Counted from the first letter of the stretch, positions 1 to 12,204 are shown. The stretch: DNA of 64,000 nt from Molossus alvarezi (GCA_037176705.1 JBAWUJ010000093.1:186001-250000), one strand, 5' to 3'. Numbers and translations are program-made. The notes: a model not told the origin generated them from the letters alone.

Positions 1-893
1 TGAAGCTCGCTCTCAGGACTGTTTTCACTGTGTACCATTATTTGGGTTGTTGTGTGTTCATTTTCATTAGTTGGTGTCTAAGTAATGTTTGATTTCTTTC
101 TTGTTCTTATTAGTCACCCATTCATTGTTTCACAACACATTGTTTATCCTCCTTGTGTTTGACTGTTTTTGAGGGTTTTTTTTTCTTTCTGTAGTTGTTT
201 TCTAGTTTCATGCAATTGTGATACCAGAAGATCCTTGATATTATTTCAATCTTCTTCAATTGTTAAAACTTATTTTGTGACTTAACATGTGGTCTATATT
301 TGAGGATGTTCTATGTGCACTTGAGACAAATGTATTATATGCTGCTTTGTGACAAAGCTTTCTATAAATATTAATTAAACCCATGTGATCTAATGGGTCA
401 TTTAAAATCACTGTTTCCTTGTTGATTTATTTTTGTCTGGATAAATTATCCAGTGATAGAAATGGGGTGTTAATATTTCCTATTATGAATGTATTGCTGT
501 TGATCTCTCTCTTAAAATACACTAAGATTTTCTTTATATATTTAGGTGCACTTATATTAGGTTCATATATGTTTACAAGAGTTAAATATTCTTGTTGGAT
601 GGATCATTTTAGCATTATCTAATGATCTTATTTGTCTCTCATTATGGCCTTTGTTTTCAACCCTATTTTGTCAGATATAATTATTGCTACACTACTATTT
701 TTATATTTTATTTCTATTTGTATAGAATATATATTTTTTATCCCTTCACACATAGCCTGTGTGAATCATGTGTTCTGAGATAGGTCTCTTATAGATAGCG
801 TATATATGGGTCATGATTTCTTATCCATTTAGCGATCCTTTGTATTTTGATTTGAACATTTAATCTATTTACATTCAAGGTTATACCTATGTT
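1..893 (-). mobile_element. L1 fragment, ORF2 endonuclease region (window-truncated)
   Basis: The plus strand reads as the reverse complement of the L1 ORF2 N-terminal half. It aligns by eye, line for line, with 48403-49260 in the full-length minus-strand copy L1-F. The 3' half of this element lies left of the window. The right end stops near the ORF2 start and is followed at once by the 3' end of another L1, so the copy is 5'-truncated or cut there. It is clearly diverged, with many substitutions and no open frame beyond about 70 codons on the coding strand. It is a dead old copy. Confidence 0.85.
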
Positions 894-907
894 CCTCCAC
901 TATATAT

Positions 908-1472
908 TTCTTTTTTATTTGATAAATTAATTTATTTTTGTTACAAATATTTGTTCCTTTCACCGCCCTGATTCCCCCCTCACACTCCTATCCCACCCTG
1001 TCACCAACTTGATTGTCCATGTCTATTGTTCATGCATACATGCATATAAGTTCTGTGGTTTATCTCTCCCCTTGACACCCTCTTCTGGGGATTGTCAGTC
1101 TGTAATCCACTTCCACATCCTTGAGACTGCTCCATTCCTCACACTGTTATGTTCATTATATTCCTCAAATAACTGAGATTGTGTGATATTTATCTTTCTC
1201 TCCTTGGCTTGTTTCACTTAAAATAATACTCTAAAAGTCACTCTATGTTGTCTCAAAGGCTAAGAGATCTTTTTTTGTTACAGCTGTATAGTACTCTATT
1301 GTGTATATGTACTAAAATTTACAATTCATTTGTCTACTAATAAACATTAGAGCTGTTTCCAGATCTTAGGTATTGTAAGTAACGGTGCTATGGGGGTACA
1401 TATATTCTTTCTAATTGGTGTTATAGGCTACAAGTGAGATCGCTGGGTTAAATGGACGTTCAATTTTTAATT
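908..1472 (-). mobile_element. Short 5'-truncated L1 3' end
   Basis: This stub begins with an A-rich tail in reverse (TTTATTTG...TTTTTGTTACA) and the bat L1 3'UTR signature. It runs through the 3'UTR and the last part of ORF2, then stops at about 1472, where a second L1 3' tail begins in the same orientation. Only about 565 bp are present, so it is a strongly 5'-truncated insertion. It is more diverged than the copy to its right. Confidence 0.85.
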
Positions 1473-4400
1473 TTTTTTATTAATAAATTTTTATTATATA
1501 TGTTTCTCCTTTTTCCCCCACTGATTCCTCCCTCCCTCCCTGCCCTTTTCCCAGTTTGTTGTCCATGTCCACTGTTCATGAATACATGCATATAAGTTCT
1601 GTGGTATATCTCTCCCCCACCACCCCCTCTTTTGTGGAGTGTCAGTCTGTACCCCACTTTTATGTCTTTGGGACTACCCCATTCCTCAGACTGTTATGTT
1701 CATTATATTCCACAAATAAGTGAGATCATATGAAACTAGTCTTTCTATGTTTGGCTTGTTTCACTTAGAATGATACTTTCCAGGTCCCTCCATGTAGTCT
1801 CAAAGGATAAGAGATCTTTGTGTCTTACAGCTGCGTAGTACTCCATTGTGCATATGTACCACAGCTTTTTCATCAACTTGCCTAGTGATGGACACTTGGG
1901 CTGTTTCCAGATCTCAGCTATTGTAAATAGTGCTGCTACAAACATGGGGGTACATATATTCTTTTTGATTGGTGTTTCAGGCTTCTTAGGGTATATTCTT
2001 AGAAGTGTGATCACTGGGTCAAATGGAAGTTCAATTTTTAATTTTTTGAGGTAACACCATATTGTTTTCCATAGTGGCTGCACCACTCTGCATTCCCACC
2101 AGCAGTGCACTAGAGTCCCCTTTTCTCCACACCCTCACCAACACTTGTTGTTTGATGATTTGTCGATGGCAGCCAATCTGAGAGGTGTGAGGAGATACCT
2201 CATTGTTGTTTTAATTTGCATCTCTCTGATGATTAGTGATGATGTGCATTTTGTCTTATGTCTCTTAGCCATTTGTATGTCCTGTTTGGAGACGTGCCTA
2301 TTTAGTTCCTCTGCACATTTTTCAATTGTGTTCTTTGTTTTCCTTTTCTGGAGTTGTATGAGCACCTATATGTATTGGAAATTAACCCCTTATCTGATAT
2401 ATCAGTGGCAATTATGCTCTCCGATACAGTGGGTAGCCTTTCCGTTTTGATGATTGTATCTTTTACTGTGCAGAAGCTTTAGAGTTTGAGGTAGTCCCAT
2501 GTGTTCATTTTCTCTTTTGTTTCTATTTCCTTAGGTAATGTGTCAGTGAAAAGTCTGCTGCCTGAATGTCTGAAATTTTGTTGCCTACATTTTCATCTAG
2601 GATTTTTATGGATTCATGAGTCACATTTAAGTCTTTTATCCATTTTGAATTTATTCTTGTGTAGGTTGTAAGTTGGTGATCTAGTTTCATTTTTCTGCAT
2701 GTAGCTGTCCAATTTTCCCAGCACCATTTATTAAAGAAGCTGCCCTTAATCCACTGTATGCTCTTGCCACCTTTGTCAAATATTAATTGAGCATATTGCC
2801 TTGGGTCCATTTCTGCATTCTCTGTTCTGTTCCACTGGTCTATATGCCTGTTCTTGTGCCAGTACCAGGGTGTTTTGATTACAGCGGCTTTGTAGTGTAA
2901 CCTGAAATCTGGTAATGTGATCTTTCCAACTTTGTTCTTCCTTTTCAAGATTGCTGTGTTTACTTGAGGTCTCTTTTGGTTCCATTTGAACTTTTGAAGT
3001 ACTTGTTCTAATTCTGTGAAGTATGCTGTTGGCATTATGATGAGGATTGCATTGAATCTATAGATTGCTTTGGGTGATATAAACATTTTAATGATGTTAA
3101 TTCTCCCAATCCATGAACAGGGTATGTGCTTCCACTTTTTTATATCTTCCTCTATTTCTTTTTACAATGACCTGTAGATTTCTGCGAATAGGTCCTTTAT
3201 TTCTTTGGTGAAGTTTATTCTTAGGTATCTTCATTTTTTTGCTGCAATGGTAATTGGGATTGTTTTCTTAGTTTCTCTTTCTGTGAGTTCATCATTAGTG
3301 TACAGGAATGCCATCAATTTCTTGACATTAATTTTGTATCTTGGTACTTTCCCAAATTCATTTATTAAGTCTAGTAAACTTTTGACGGAGTCTTTGGGGT
3401 TTTCTATGTATAGTATCATGTCATCTGCAAATAATGACAATTTCACTTCCTCCTTTTCAATTTGGATCCCTTTTATTTTTTATTCCTGTCTGATTGCTGT
3501 GGCTAAGACTTCCAGTACTATGCTAAATAAGAGTGGCAGCAGTGGGCATCTTTGCCTTGTTCCTGTTCTTAAGGGACATGCTTTTATTTTTTTCCCATTG
3601 AGTAGGATATTGGCTGTAGGTCTTTCATATATCGCCTTTATTATGCTGAGATATGATCCCTCTATTCCCAGATTGCTGAGCACTTTTATCAAAAATGGGT
3701 TCTGAATTTTGTCAAATGCTTTTTCAGGATCTATTGATGTCATCATATGATTTTTTATATTTCATTTTGTTGATATGATGTATCACATTCATTGATTTGC
3801 AAATAGTGTACCAGCCTTGAATTCCTGAAATGAATCCCAGTTGGTAATGGTGTATAATTTTTTTATGTATTGCTGTATTTGGTTTGCTAGTATTTTGTTC
3901 AGGATTTTGTCGTCTATGTTCATCAGGGATATTGGCCTGTAGTTTTTTTCTTTGTAGTGTGTTATTCTGGTTTTGAAATTAGAATGATGCTGGCCTCATA
4001 AAACAAGTTTGGATGTCTTCCTTCTTCTTGAATTGTTTGAAATAGTTTGAGGAGAATGGGTATTATTTCTTCTTTGAATGTTTGGTAAAATTCGCCCTTG
4101 CAGCCATCCGGGCATCGGTTTTTGTTTGCTAGGAGAGTCTTGATTACATCTTCAATTTCTTTTGTTTTTATTGGTCTGTTCAAGTTTTCCATCTTTTCCC
4201 AGTTCCGTTTTGGGTGACTACATGTTTCTAGAAATTTGTCCATTTCACTTAGATTGTTCAATTTGTTGCCGTATGATTGTTCATAATATCTGTTAACAAG
4301 CCTCTATATATCTGTGGTGTCAGTTATTATTTCTCCTCTTTCATTTCTGATTTTGTGTATTTGGGTTCTCTCTCTTTGTTTCTTGGTGAGTCTTGCTAAG

Positions 4401-5468
4401 TGTCCATCAATCTTGTTTATCTTTTCAAAGAAACAGCTCTTTGTTTCATTGATCCTTTAAATTGTTTTTTTTTTTTCTGTCTCCATGTCATTCTGATCTT
4501 TACTATTTTTTTTTTTCTTTTACTTGCTCTGGGGTTTTCTTTTTGTTTGCTTTCTTGTTCCTTAAGTTATGAGGTTAGATAGTATATTAGAAATTTTTCT
4601 TGCTTCTTGAGGTAGGTCTCTAGTGCTATGAACTTCTCTCTCAGAACTGCTTTCTCTGCATCCCATAGATTTTGTGTTGTTGTGTGTTCATTTTTATTGG
4701 TTTCTAGGAAGTATTTAATTTCTTCCTTTATTTCCATGGTAACCCATGCATTGTTTAATAAGATTCTACTTAGCCTCCATGTGTTCACATGTCTTTGCAT
4801 GTTCTTGTTGCAGTTGATTTGTAGTTGCATGCCATTGTTAGATGAGAAGATGCTTGATATGATTGCAATCTTCTTGAACTTGTAGCGACTTAGTTTGTGT
4901 CCTAACATGTGGTATACCTTTGAGAATGTCCCATGTGCACTTGAGAAGCATGTGAATTCTGAAGTTTTGTGCTGCAATTCTCTGTAGACATCTATTAAAT
5001 CCATTTGATCTAGTGCTTCATTTAGAGTCTGTGTTTCCTTGTTAATTTTTTTCTAGAGGATCTATTCAGTGATGTCAGCAGGGTGTTGAAGTCCCCTGCT
5101 ATGATTGTATTGCTGTTGATTTTTTCTTTGATGTCCCGCAAAAGATTTTTAATAGATGTTGGTGCTTTTATATTGAGTGCATACATGTTTACCTAGATTA
5201 TATCTTTCTGTTGTTAGATACTTTCAATATTATGTAGTGGCCTTCTTTGTCTCTAGTCATGGTCTCTATTTTGAACTCTACTCTATCAAATATGAGTATT
5301 GCTACTCAAGCTTTTTTTGTTTGTTTGTTTTTGCTTTCCATTTGCTTGAAAGATTTTTTTCCATCCCTTCACTTTCAACCTATGTGAGTCTTTTGTTGTG
5401 AGGTTGGTTTCTTGTAAACAACATATATGTAAATCATGCTTTCTTATCCAGTCAGCTACTCTGTGTAC
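1473..5468 (-). mobile_element. L1 element, 5'-truncated near the ORF2 start
   Basis: The tail is at about 1473-1500, the 3'UTR runs to about 1703, and almost the whole of ORF2 follows in reverse. Homology stops at about 5468, just short of the ORF2 initiator region, so ORF1 and the 5'UTR are missing. I found no convincing target-site duplication: the left edge lies in another L1 tail and the right edge in unassigned DNA. It has substitutions and frameshifts throughout and is a dead copy of intermediate age. Confidence 0.9.
1703..5468 (-). pseudogene. Broken L1 ORF2 (endonuclease/reverse transcriptase)
   Basis: ORF2p is the L1 endonuclease and reverse transcriptase that nicks target DNA and copies L1 RNA at the nick. 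The frame survives in pieces at 4567-5004 (endonuclease), 3962-4261, 3480-3746 (RT, with an [17 protein letters not shown] motif A), 3231-3446 (RT catalytic loop FADD in the context [11 protein letters not shown]), 2523-3086 (thumb region) and 1745-2110 (C-terminal Cys/His region, CWWECR...PLWKT). Frameshifts and stops separate the pieces. The N-terminus is lost at the 5' truncation. The catalytic FADD motif itself is unchanged, but no functional protein can be made. Confidence 0.88.
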
Positions 5469-5720
5469 CTAGACCTGATTTTAGAATATGTGTGTGTCAA
5501 ATCCCAGATTTTGTTCTTTGACCAAATAGTTGCACAATTTTTTTCTTTATGCTGTTTTTATTCCCTGTGGTTAAAACCTCTGGTACATTCTCATTTCCAA
5601 GACACAATGAGTTGGTGTGGGCTTTCATTGACTCTTTCTTAGTTCTTTCAAGTCATAGTCCTGTAAAGAAAGCTGGGAAAGGGGGGGCAATTTAGTAACT
5701 ATCTGTTTTACATCCCTCCA

Positions 5721-5760
5721 TTTTTATACAGGGACATTGTAGTTTTTATACAGGGACATT
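5721..5760. repeat. Two-copy 22-bp tandem duplication
   Basis: The string TTTTTATACAGGGACATT occurs at 5721-5738 and again at 5743-5760. This looks like a local replication-slippage duplication, with no sign of function. Confidence 0.8.
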
Positions 5761-5836
5761 CACCTCCCCCAAGTGTATGTTACACATATCCCAGAGTTAT
5801 TAAGCAACATGTGGAAAAAGTTTTTCTGAGGCAGTA

Positions 5837-5990
5837 GAAAATATTGGCTAAGAGTGTAGATTCCTGGCTTATAATGTGGTTTTATCACCTGCTAGTTGTG
5901 CAATCACTTCCAGTTTTCTAATTTATATAACAACAATAATATATGTTATAGAGCTCTTAAAATTAAATCATATTATGTAGGTAAAATGTT
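5837..5990 (+). mobile_element. Possible MIR SINE remnant
   Basis: The order of motifs (AAGAGTGTAGATTCCTGG, then CACCTGCTAGTTGTGCAATC, then a pyrimidine-rich part and ATTAAAT) follows the MIR core in the plus orientation. It is heavily diverged and could be coincidence in AT-rich DNA. Confidence 0.45.
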
Positions 5991-8344
5991 TAAAATAAGG
6001 AATCAACAAATCAGGTCATAGTTATTATATTACCTAACAGTAAGGATTTAGAGACAGTTTTCTTTAGCTTTATACCAGATTAATAAGAATATGCTGGATG
6101 TCCTTTCTGTTGTATCTTCTTACCTCCAAGCCTGATCTCAGAACACAAAAAGGCCAAGTTCAGTTGTATTTACTGCCTATTCATATACTATCTTGATGAA
6201 GTGGGGAAATCTCCCTCTTCCTTCTTTGTCACTTCTTGCTCAGGTCCATAATCTGTAGTGGTGGCAGGGCCAATACCATGGCATGTCTATGTGAAGCTCT
6301 TTTTTTCCATCTACAGGAGAGAAAGTCACAAGAAGTACCCTGTTAGGTGGCTTTTTAGCCACTTTTATTTCTCAGTGGGCATCATATTAACTCTGCTATA
6401 TAGTCATAAGAGACATGGGTTCTTTTTTTCACATGCAGAAACTTCTCCTGAATATCATTCATTTAACAACCCATGGTATGGGTCAGAAGCAGATGCTATG
6501 TAAGGTAATGCTTTGTGGGGACATAGTTTAATGGCAATAGGATAAGGAGTACTTATTGAACTATCTTTTGTGCTTGTCTTCTAGAAATATTTTGAAGGCC
6601 AGTATCCATAATCACATTTATTTCAAAATTGAAAATTTAGAGCCACCCTTCCTCTCATTTGCCTTATGATATTACTATCAAGAATTCCACTCGAAGTCAC
6701 ACAAATTTCAGAGAAGAGAGATTAAGCTTACATATGGAGTATTGTTTAATTACTTCTTATACAAAACTGTGTTTCCCTCTGTTGTCTCTGACTGTATGGA
6801 CTAATATTCTTCCACTGTTTTACAAAGTTGCTTCTCTTTTCAGGCACATGCTATTTAGCTTTATTACTCCTTACTCTTCCTTGTGTTTGTGTTCTAGTAG
6901 CTTCCTAATCTATGCACCATATTCATTAAAGTTTACTAACCTTCTTCATTGTCCCAAGTGTTGTCATTCTATAAAACTTCATTGTCCACACAGACAACTT
7001 ACCAGAGAGTTTCTTCTCTTCTTCAGCAAGTGTCACTTTTTTCTTTTTCACTTCAGCTATTTGTATGTTCACCATGTTGTCTTTGTTATCACCAAGAACT
7101 CTTTCACCTACAAAATCCTAATCTTAGATAGCTGATTCATTGACTGCAATTGCAAAGCAAAAGGAAATCTTCTCTGCTGTCTCTAGTAGAATTAAAGTAC
7201 TACCTTTTTAGATCCCTCATGTCTTCATTCCTGCCACATCTGTTAGAGGTCTGCAGTTAATGGAGGAGGGAAATCCAGAACATCTTGGAGCTTTTCAAGG
7301 CGCTTTGGCTGGCATGATAAAGTTTCCTTCAGTTATTGAATATCCTTTCGATGTTGTCTTGCTCTTTACCACATGCTTTAAGAAAAAATAATTATTTCTT
7401 TGTTTATGTCAGTACATGTATGAGCTTGCTCAATCTAGTGATCAGGATTTGTAAACAACTGTATTGAATATTTTGGAATACAGTGAAAGTTCATGTTTTG
7501 TCAGAGAGACATTCTTATCTTCCTCATCCTTTTTCTAACAACAACATTTTGTTCCATTGGAGCACTCTTCTTCCACTTTATGTGCTTTGAGAAAAGCTAC
7601 TAACCACAGTTTCAGCCACCTACTTGCACCCCAAGCCATTGGCTATGAATATAGCCTGGTTCTGCACAGTGCACTCCCAAACTAAAGGATTGGTTCAAGA
7701 AGCTTATTAACCAGACAGGGCCAATCATCATTCTTCTTGAGACTTTTCTCCTTGAGTTAGCAGGGAAGATTCTCTTATCCATTGCAGTTGCTAAACAATG
7801 CAGATGTGAGGGAAGCCATCTTCCCTGACATGTGAAGAAAGCTTATTTGAAGAGTAGAGCCTAAGGAGGGGTAAGCAGAGCAAAGAAGTGTAGTGAGAGA
7901 GACTAAACCATGAGTACATCATCTCAACCACTTGATCTGCTTGAAGCAGCTCTACCTTATTTCCAAAACTGATTTCAGTTTATTTCCAAACCTGATTTCA
8001 CCCCCTAATGTAGTCGCAAGTAAAGAGAAGCACTGGGGCAAATCCAAGCCCATGTTTTAGAGATTGAGCCTATAGTCAGGAGCCCAAAAGACTAGATACC
8101 CAAAATACTAATGGGTATAACAAGAATTATGGGAAATATTAGAACTAAAAGCAGTAAAATGGATGGGGGTTTGATTAGAAGTGGGGGGAAATCTAAAATA
8201 AGTAAAGAAGGGCCTGATGATGTTCAGCTTTTTTTGAGGACCCCTGCATATGTGGATTTTGGAAGTACCAAGTTGGCTTAAAGGCACAGAACCAAGGGAG
8301 ACTGCTCTGTTTTACTCTCAACCTCTGCTCCTTTCAAAATTTTA

Positions 8345-8548
8345 TATTTTTTGTGTGTGAGTTTTATTATAATATGTCCCATTGAAAACCTCATTTGGTT
8401 GAATCTGTATGAGCTTTGTGTACCTGGATGTTCATATCACTCCCCAGACTTAGGAAGTTCTCAGCCACTACTTTTAAAAAAATGTTTTCTGCTCATTTCT
8501 TTTTTACTTCTCCTTCTGGGATTCACATAATGTGTATATTGCTCCCCC
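8345..8548 (-). mobile_element. Ancient L1/HAL1-type ORF1 remnant
   Basis: The segment resembles the reverse complement of an L1 ORF1 middle region: an ATTATAATATGTC stretch, then a GGAAGTTCTCAGCCACTACTTTT stretch, then CTTCTCCTTCTGGGATTC. The same motif order occurs in the L1-A ORF1 at 18120-18290. Divergence is high. It could be L1 or its ORF1-only derivative HAL1; I cannot tell which. Confidence 0.55.
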
Positions 8549-8569
8549 CAAATCAAAAATAAGACTACT

Positions 8570-8784
8570 GCCCTGTCCAATGTGGCTCAGTTGGGTGTTG
8601 TCCCATGCATCAAAAGGCTGCTGGTTTGATTTCCAGTCAGGGCACATGTTCAAGTTGTGGGCTTGATCTGAGGTAGGAGGCATGCAGGAGGCACCCCATC
8701 AATGCATTGCTCTCACATCAATGTCTCTCTCTCTCTCTACCTTCCTCTCTGCCTAAAAATTAATAAAAAAAAATTTAAAAAGAG
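8570..8784 (+). mobile_element. Ves SINE (tRNA-derived, bat)
   Basis: It starts with GCCCTGTCCAATGTGGCTCAG (tRNA-like A-box area), has a B-box-like GGTTTGATTTCC, then a TCTCTCTCTCTC tract and an A-rich tail. GACTAC/GGACTAC flanks on both sides fit a short target-site duplication inside the old L1. Decayed CpGs indicate an old copy. It would once have been transcribed by RNA polymerase III and moved by L1 enzymes. Confidence 0.88.
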
Positions 8785-8820
8785 GACTACCATATGACCC
8801 AGTAATACTATTATGGTATT

Positions 8821-9063
8821 GCCCTGGCTGGTTTGCTCAGTGGTTAGAGTGTTGGCCAGCAGTTCGGAGAGACTTGGGATTGGTTCCTGCTAAGGGCATG
8901 TACTTCAGTTGCAGTTTGTCCCCAACCCTGGTTGGTCATATGGGTGGCAGCCACTCAATGTGTTGCTTTCACATTGATGTTTCTCTCTCTCTTGCTCTCT
9001 CTCCCTCCCACTGTACCTGAACAAACAATGGGAAAATGTCCTCAGGTGAAGATAAAAAAAAAA
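8821..9063 (+). mobile_element. Ves SINE, second subfamily
   Basis: Head GCCCTGGCTGGTTTGCTCAG, B-box-like region, a TTGCAGTTTGTCCCC segment, a CT-rich tract and an oligo-A tail. The internal part matches the young copy at 57843 rather than the copy at 8570, so two Ves subfamilies are present. Flanks at 8806-8820 and 9064-9078 match at about 13 of 15 positions and fit a target-site duplication in the old L1. Confidence 0.9.
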
Positions 9064-9839
9064 TACCATTTCTGGTATATATCCAAAGGAAATAAAATCA
9101 GTATCTTGAAGGAAAATCTGCACTTCCATGTTCATTGCAACATTATTCATAATAGCCAAAATATTGGCATGACCTAAGTATCCATCAATAAGTGAATTGA
9201 TAAATAAAATATTATATATATACAATGGAATATTATTCAGCCATATAAAGAAGGAAACCCCACCATTTGGTATAATAGGATGAACCCAGAGTACATTAAA
9301 GTAAGTAAAATAGGTACGACAGAGAACTACAAATACTGTATGATCTCACATATTTGTGGACTGAAAGAAGAAAAAGTGAAACTAATAAAAACAGAGAGTA
9401 AAAGAGTCAGCATGGTTATCAGGGGCCTGGGGGGAAATAGGGAAATTCTGGTCAAAGGGTAGAAACTTTGAATACCAAGACAATAAGTTTTGAGGATCTA
9501 ATATGCAGTATACTGACTGATTAATAATACTGTAAAGTTAACTATGTGATGGGTATATGAATAACTTGATTATGCTAATCATTTTCAAATGTATACATAT
9601 ATAAAATCTTCATATTGTTCACTTTAAATATACATAATTTTATATATCAGTTATACCTCAGTAAATCTAAATAACATTAGCTATGCCAGAGACATGAGAC
9701 ATTCTGATCAACTTTGACACTTCTTAAAAATATGCATTCACTTATTGACAGGCAAATTCTAGGCACCTTCAGAGATCCACATTTGTGAGCATTGAGATTT
9801 TTCTAAGTGGTTCTGATAGACAAAGTTTTAACTGTGAAG

Positions 9840-10332
9840 ACAGTGGTTCCTTTAGTTGGCAGAATAATGATGCCCCACCCAAATTTTCATGTTTTAATTC
9901 TAACATCTGTGAATATATTACTCTTACATGGCAATAGGGATCTAGCAGTAATTAACATAAAATCTTGGGATGGGGATATTATCTTGGATTATCTGTTTGG
10001 TACAAATCTAGTCACAAGAGTTCTTATAAGTGGGAAGTAGGAAGATCAGAGTGAGAGAGAAAATTGAAAATGCTATGTTGCTGAATTAAAAATTAAAGAA
10101 AGAAGGCCATGACCCAAGGAATGTGAGCAGCCTCTAAAAGCTGAAAAGGCAAGAAAATGGATTCTCTCCCAAGAGCTTCCAGAAAGAACATAGCCCTGAT
10201 GAAACTTTGATTTTTACCCAATGAGACCCATTTTGGACTTCTGACCTTCACTAATGTAAGATAACAAATTTATTATTTAAAGACATGAAGTTTGTGGTAA
10301 CTTGTTACAGCAACAATAAAAAACTAATATAG
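9840..10332 (+). mobile_element. MaLR (MLT1-like) solo LTR
   Basis: Features in order fit an ERVL-MaLR LTR: GATGCCCCACCCAAATTTTCATG near the start, GATGGGGATATTATCTTGGATTATC, AGTTCTTATAAGTGGGAAG (the CTTATAAG segment), AAGGAATGTGAGCAGCC, GGACTTCTGACCTTC, and the terminal TTGTGGTAACTTGTTACAGCA...AACTAATA. No internal coding region is attached, so it is an ancient solo LTR. The subfamily assignment is by memory of the family pattern only. Confidence 0.72.
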
Positions 10333-10804
10333 CCCCCAAAGATTATGATGTGAAGGCTGTCATAGTCCTGCTATATTTCAAGTTCCCTCTTCTACTTAAC
10401 AGAATTGAGACCATAGCAGAGGAGGCTGCAAATCTGATGAATGCTTCTTCCATATTATTCCAGAGAATTGGACCTTCTAACTCTTGCAGTTGCAGTTCTG
10501 GGGTGGAAAATGCCTCTTTCTTAGTTCATAATAATCTGATGATTTTCAGAGTAGTTGTTCAAGATTCCAGGAATGTTAGGGAGTTGGAGAGAGAGAGTCA
10601 TACATGTATTATCATGTGCAAAGCTAAGTTTTCAAAACACCTATTTAGGATTCTTGATTGTAAATAACAAAATGAGTCTATGATTAGTTAAAAAGGAAAG
10701 AATTTATGAAGAAAATGTTGGAAATCAATGTCAACACTGGCAAACCAGGGTGGGACAAAAAGCAAGTGAAGCTCATTGGTCAGAGTCCCAGCCAACATAG
10801 GAAT

Positions 10805-11525
10805 AAAGTATAGATGCTGTGCAGCCAACCACATCCCCTGTTACCTAGTACATAATACAGTGATGCATTGTGGGTTTCCAACCAGATAAGACCAAGGTTA
10901 ATATGGAATGTGGGTGGTAGGTATCAATTGACTGCAGTCATTTGAAAGGTTCCTCAAACTGAACTGTTGAAAGATAATTTGTGACTGACAGGCTGCCCAG
11001 ACCTATGTGTCCATCTACCCTGCCCATTTAAGGTCATGCTCCAAGAACAAACTGGTGAGAGTGATACTATCATTGGTGATGCTGTTATTACTAATCCCAC
11101 CACTGGGAAGTTTCTAAAATTTTCCTGTTTTTTTTTTTTTTTTTTTGTTCTATTTGTTTCAGAGATTGAGATGTTTGGTTGGTATAGTACAAATTATATG
11201 TCCATGACCTAATCCCATGATCAGGAAGAGTAAATATCGTGTTTTTCAGTTGGAGCCCTGTCCCCACTGATACTAGCAGTGAAAAATTCAAAAAACAATA
11301 ATGAAGTGTAGATACTAAGTAGCCAAATATCCCCTTGTTGCCCACATATATAGTAGAGTGGAACATTGTGTGTTTCTAGCTACAGAAGGCTGACAGGAAT
11401 GCGGATGGTGGCATTATTCACTCTGAGAAAGCCTTCAAATAAAGTATACAAGGGTGGCTTGCAATTGTCAGGTTCCACTGGCTGTAGATACAGGTGTCCA
11501 TTTATCCCACCCATGGATGAGGGCT
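10805..11525. repeat. Diverged direct repeat of about 225 bp
   Basis: Copy 1 (10805-11030) and copy 2 (11300-11525) share a string of similar words in the same order: AAGTATAGATGC/AAGTGTAGATAC, CATTGTGGGTTTCCA/CATTGTGTGTTTCTA, and GTGTCCATCTACCCTGCCCAT/GTGTCCATTTATCCCACCCAT. Spacing is about 495 bp. This fits an ancient segmental duplication, or two copies of an old repeat I do not recognise. Confidence 0.55.
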
Positions 11526-11811
11526 TGAGATGAACTGGGCCACTGAACTGGACAATAATCAAGAATCCACTAGCAGGTCGAGGCATTCTGAGTATGACTG
11601 GCAGCCACCATGTGCATTGGTCAGTTTGGGAAATAGATTCTGCTTGGATCAAGAACTGAAGTGTCAGGTTCTTCTGACACTGGTTGGTTGTGGCATATTT
11701 CAGAACTAACTGTACTAGGACTGTATGCCCCATGTGATTTATATGGTGAGACACAGTATCCACCATGTCAAGAATGTGGCTGAGGACATAATATTCTTCT
11801 CTCCTAGGCAA
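11380..11811 (-). other. Unrecognised 143-codon open frame
   Basis: A minus-strand ATG-to-stop frame in non-L1 sequence. The translation is not obviously low-complexity. Around the middle it has a hydrophobic run (PASGFLIIVQFSG), preceded by a single Cys-Trp-Trp. I match it to no family. It lies in the diverged direct-repeat region, so it may be a chance frame in an old repeat, or a fragment of an ancient retroelement or pseudogene. I see no convincing promoter or poly-A signal. Confidence 0.2.
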
Positions 11812-11939
11812 AGCTGCTAGCTGCTTATACTAATGTTCCCAGGCAGTGTCATCAAACAACTACCAAACTGACCAAAACTGTATGTATTTTTCCGAACAAT
11901 TTTAAGATTATTCCATACAGAAGAGAAGGTAAGAACATG

Positions 11940-12165
11940 GGTAGAGAGGTCACAAAGACTTGGGTTTGAATCGCGGCTCTGGCATTTATTAGCTGCTTTA
12001 TTTTGGATATATTACTTAACATTTCTGGTCACATTTTCTGCATATATAAAATGAGAAGAATAATATCTGCATTGTAGAATATTTTGAGGGTTAAATAAAA
12101 ACAATAACATATGTCAAGTGCTCATCAAAATGCTTGGGACAAACTGAGCAAATATTAACTCCTTT
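11940..12165 (+). mobile_element. MIR SINE
   Basis: The motif order is diagnostic: AGACTTGGGTTTGAATCGCGGCTCTGGCATTTA (B-box area), TTAGCTGCTTTA, ATTACTTAACATTTCTGG, AAAATGAGAAGAATAATA, GAGGGTTAAATAAA, and AAGTGCTCATCAAAATGCTTGG. It is a near-complete plus-strand MIR with ordinary ancient divergence. Confidence 0.88.
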
Positions 12166-12204
12166 TTTTCTTGACGTCACAACAATTAAGTATTTATTAT
12201 ATAT

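Larger units (their letters stand above)
5469..8344. other. Unassigned sequence without a recognised gene
   Basis: AT-rich DNA between an L1 and old repeat remnants. The longest open stretch is 6659-7135 on the plus strand (158 codons). It resembles no family I know, is low-complexity in places, and has no flanking splice or promoter signal I would trust. Apart from a weak MIR at 5837-5990 and an 18-bp tandem duplication near 5721-5760 I see nothing assignable. Confidence 0.5.
8549..9680 (+). mobile_element. Old L1 3' end, interrupted by two Ves SINEs
   Basis: Pieces at 8549-8569, 8785-8820 and 9064-9680 read continuously as the 3' part of an older mammalian L1 family: CTACCATATGACCCAG, then TATATCCAAAGGAAATAAAATC, then the ACAATGGAATATTATTCAGCC motif and the 3'UTR. 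The 3'UTR differs from that of the younger bat L1s elsewhere in the window. Two Ves SINEs split it at 8570-8784 and 8821-9063. Confidence 0.85.
10333..11939. other. Unassigned sequence with an internal diverged duplication
   Basis: I recognise no gene here. The segments 10805-11030 and 11300-11525 resemble one another (see that entry). A minus-strand open frame at 11380-11811 (143 codons) overlaps the second copy. A 20-base T tract lies at about 11127-11146. Confidence 0.5.

Noticed and set aside
3205..3705. 166-codon plus-strand open frame
   Set aside because: Antisense of the RT domain of the minus-strand L1 at 1473-5468. The same shadow appears at 14099-14344, 29728-30030 and 39717-40127.
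6659..7135. 158-codon plus-strand frame in unassigned DNA
   Set aside because: No recognisable domain, Phe/Leu/Ser-rich translation typical of pyrimidine-rich DNA, and no splice, promoter or poly-A context. Treated as chance.
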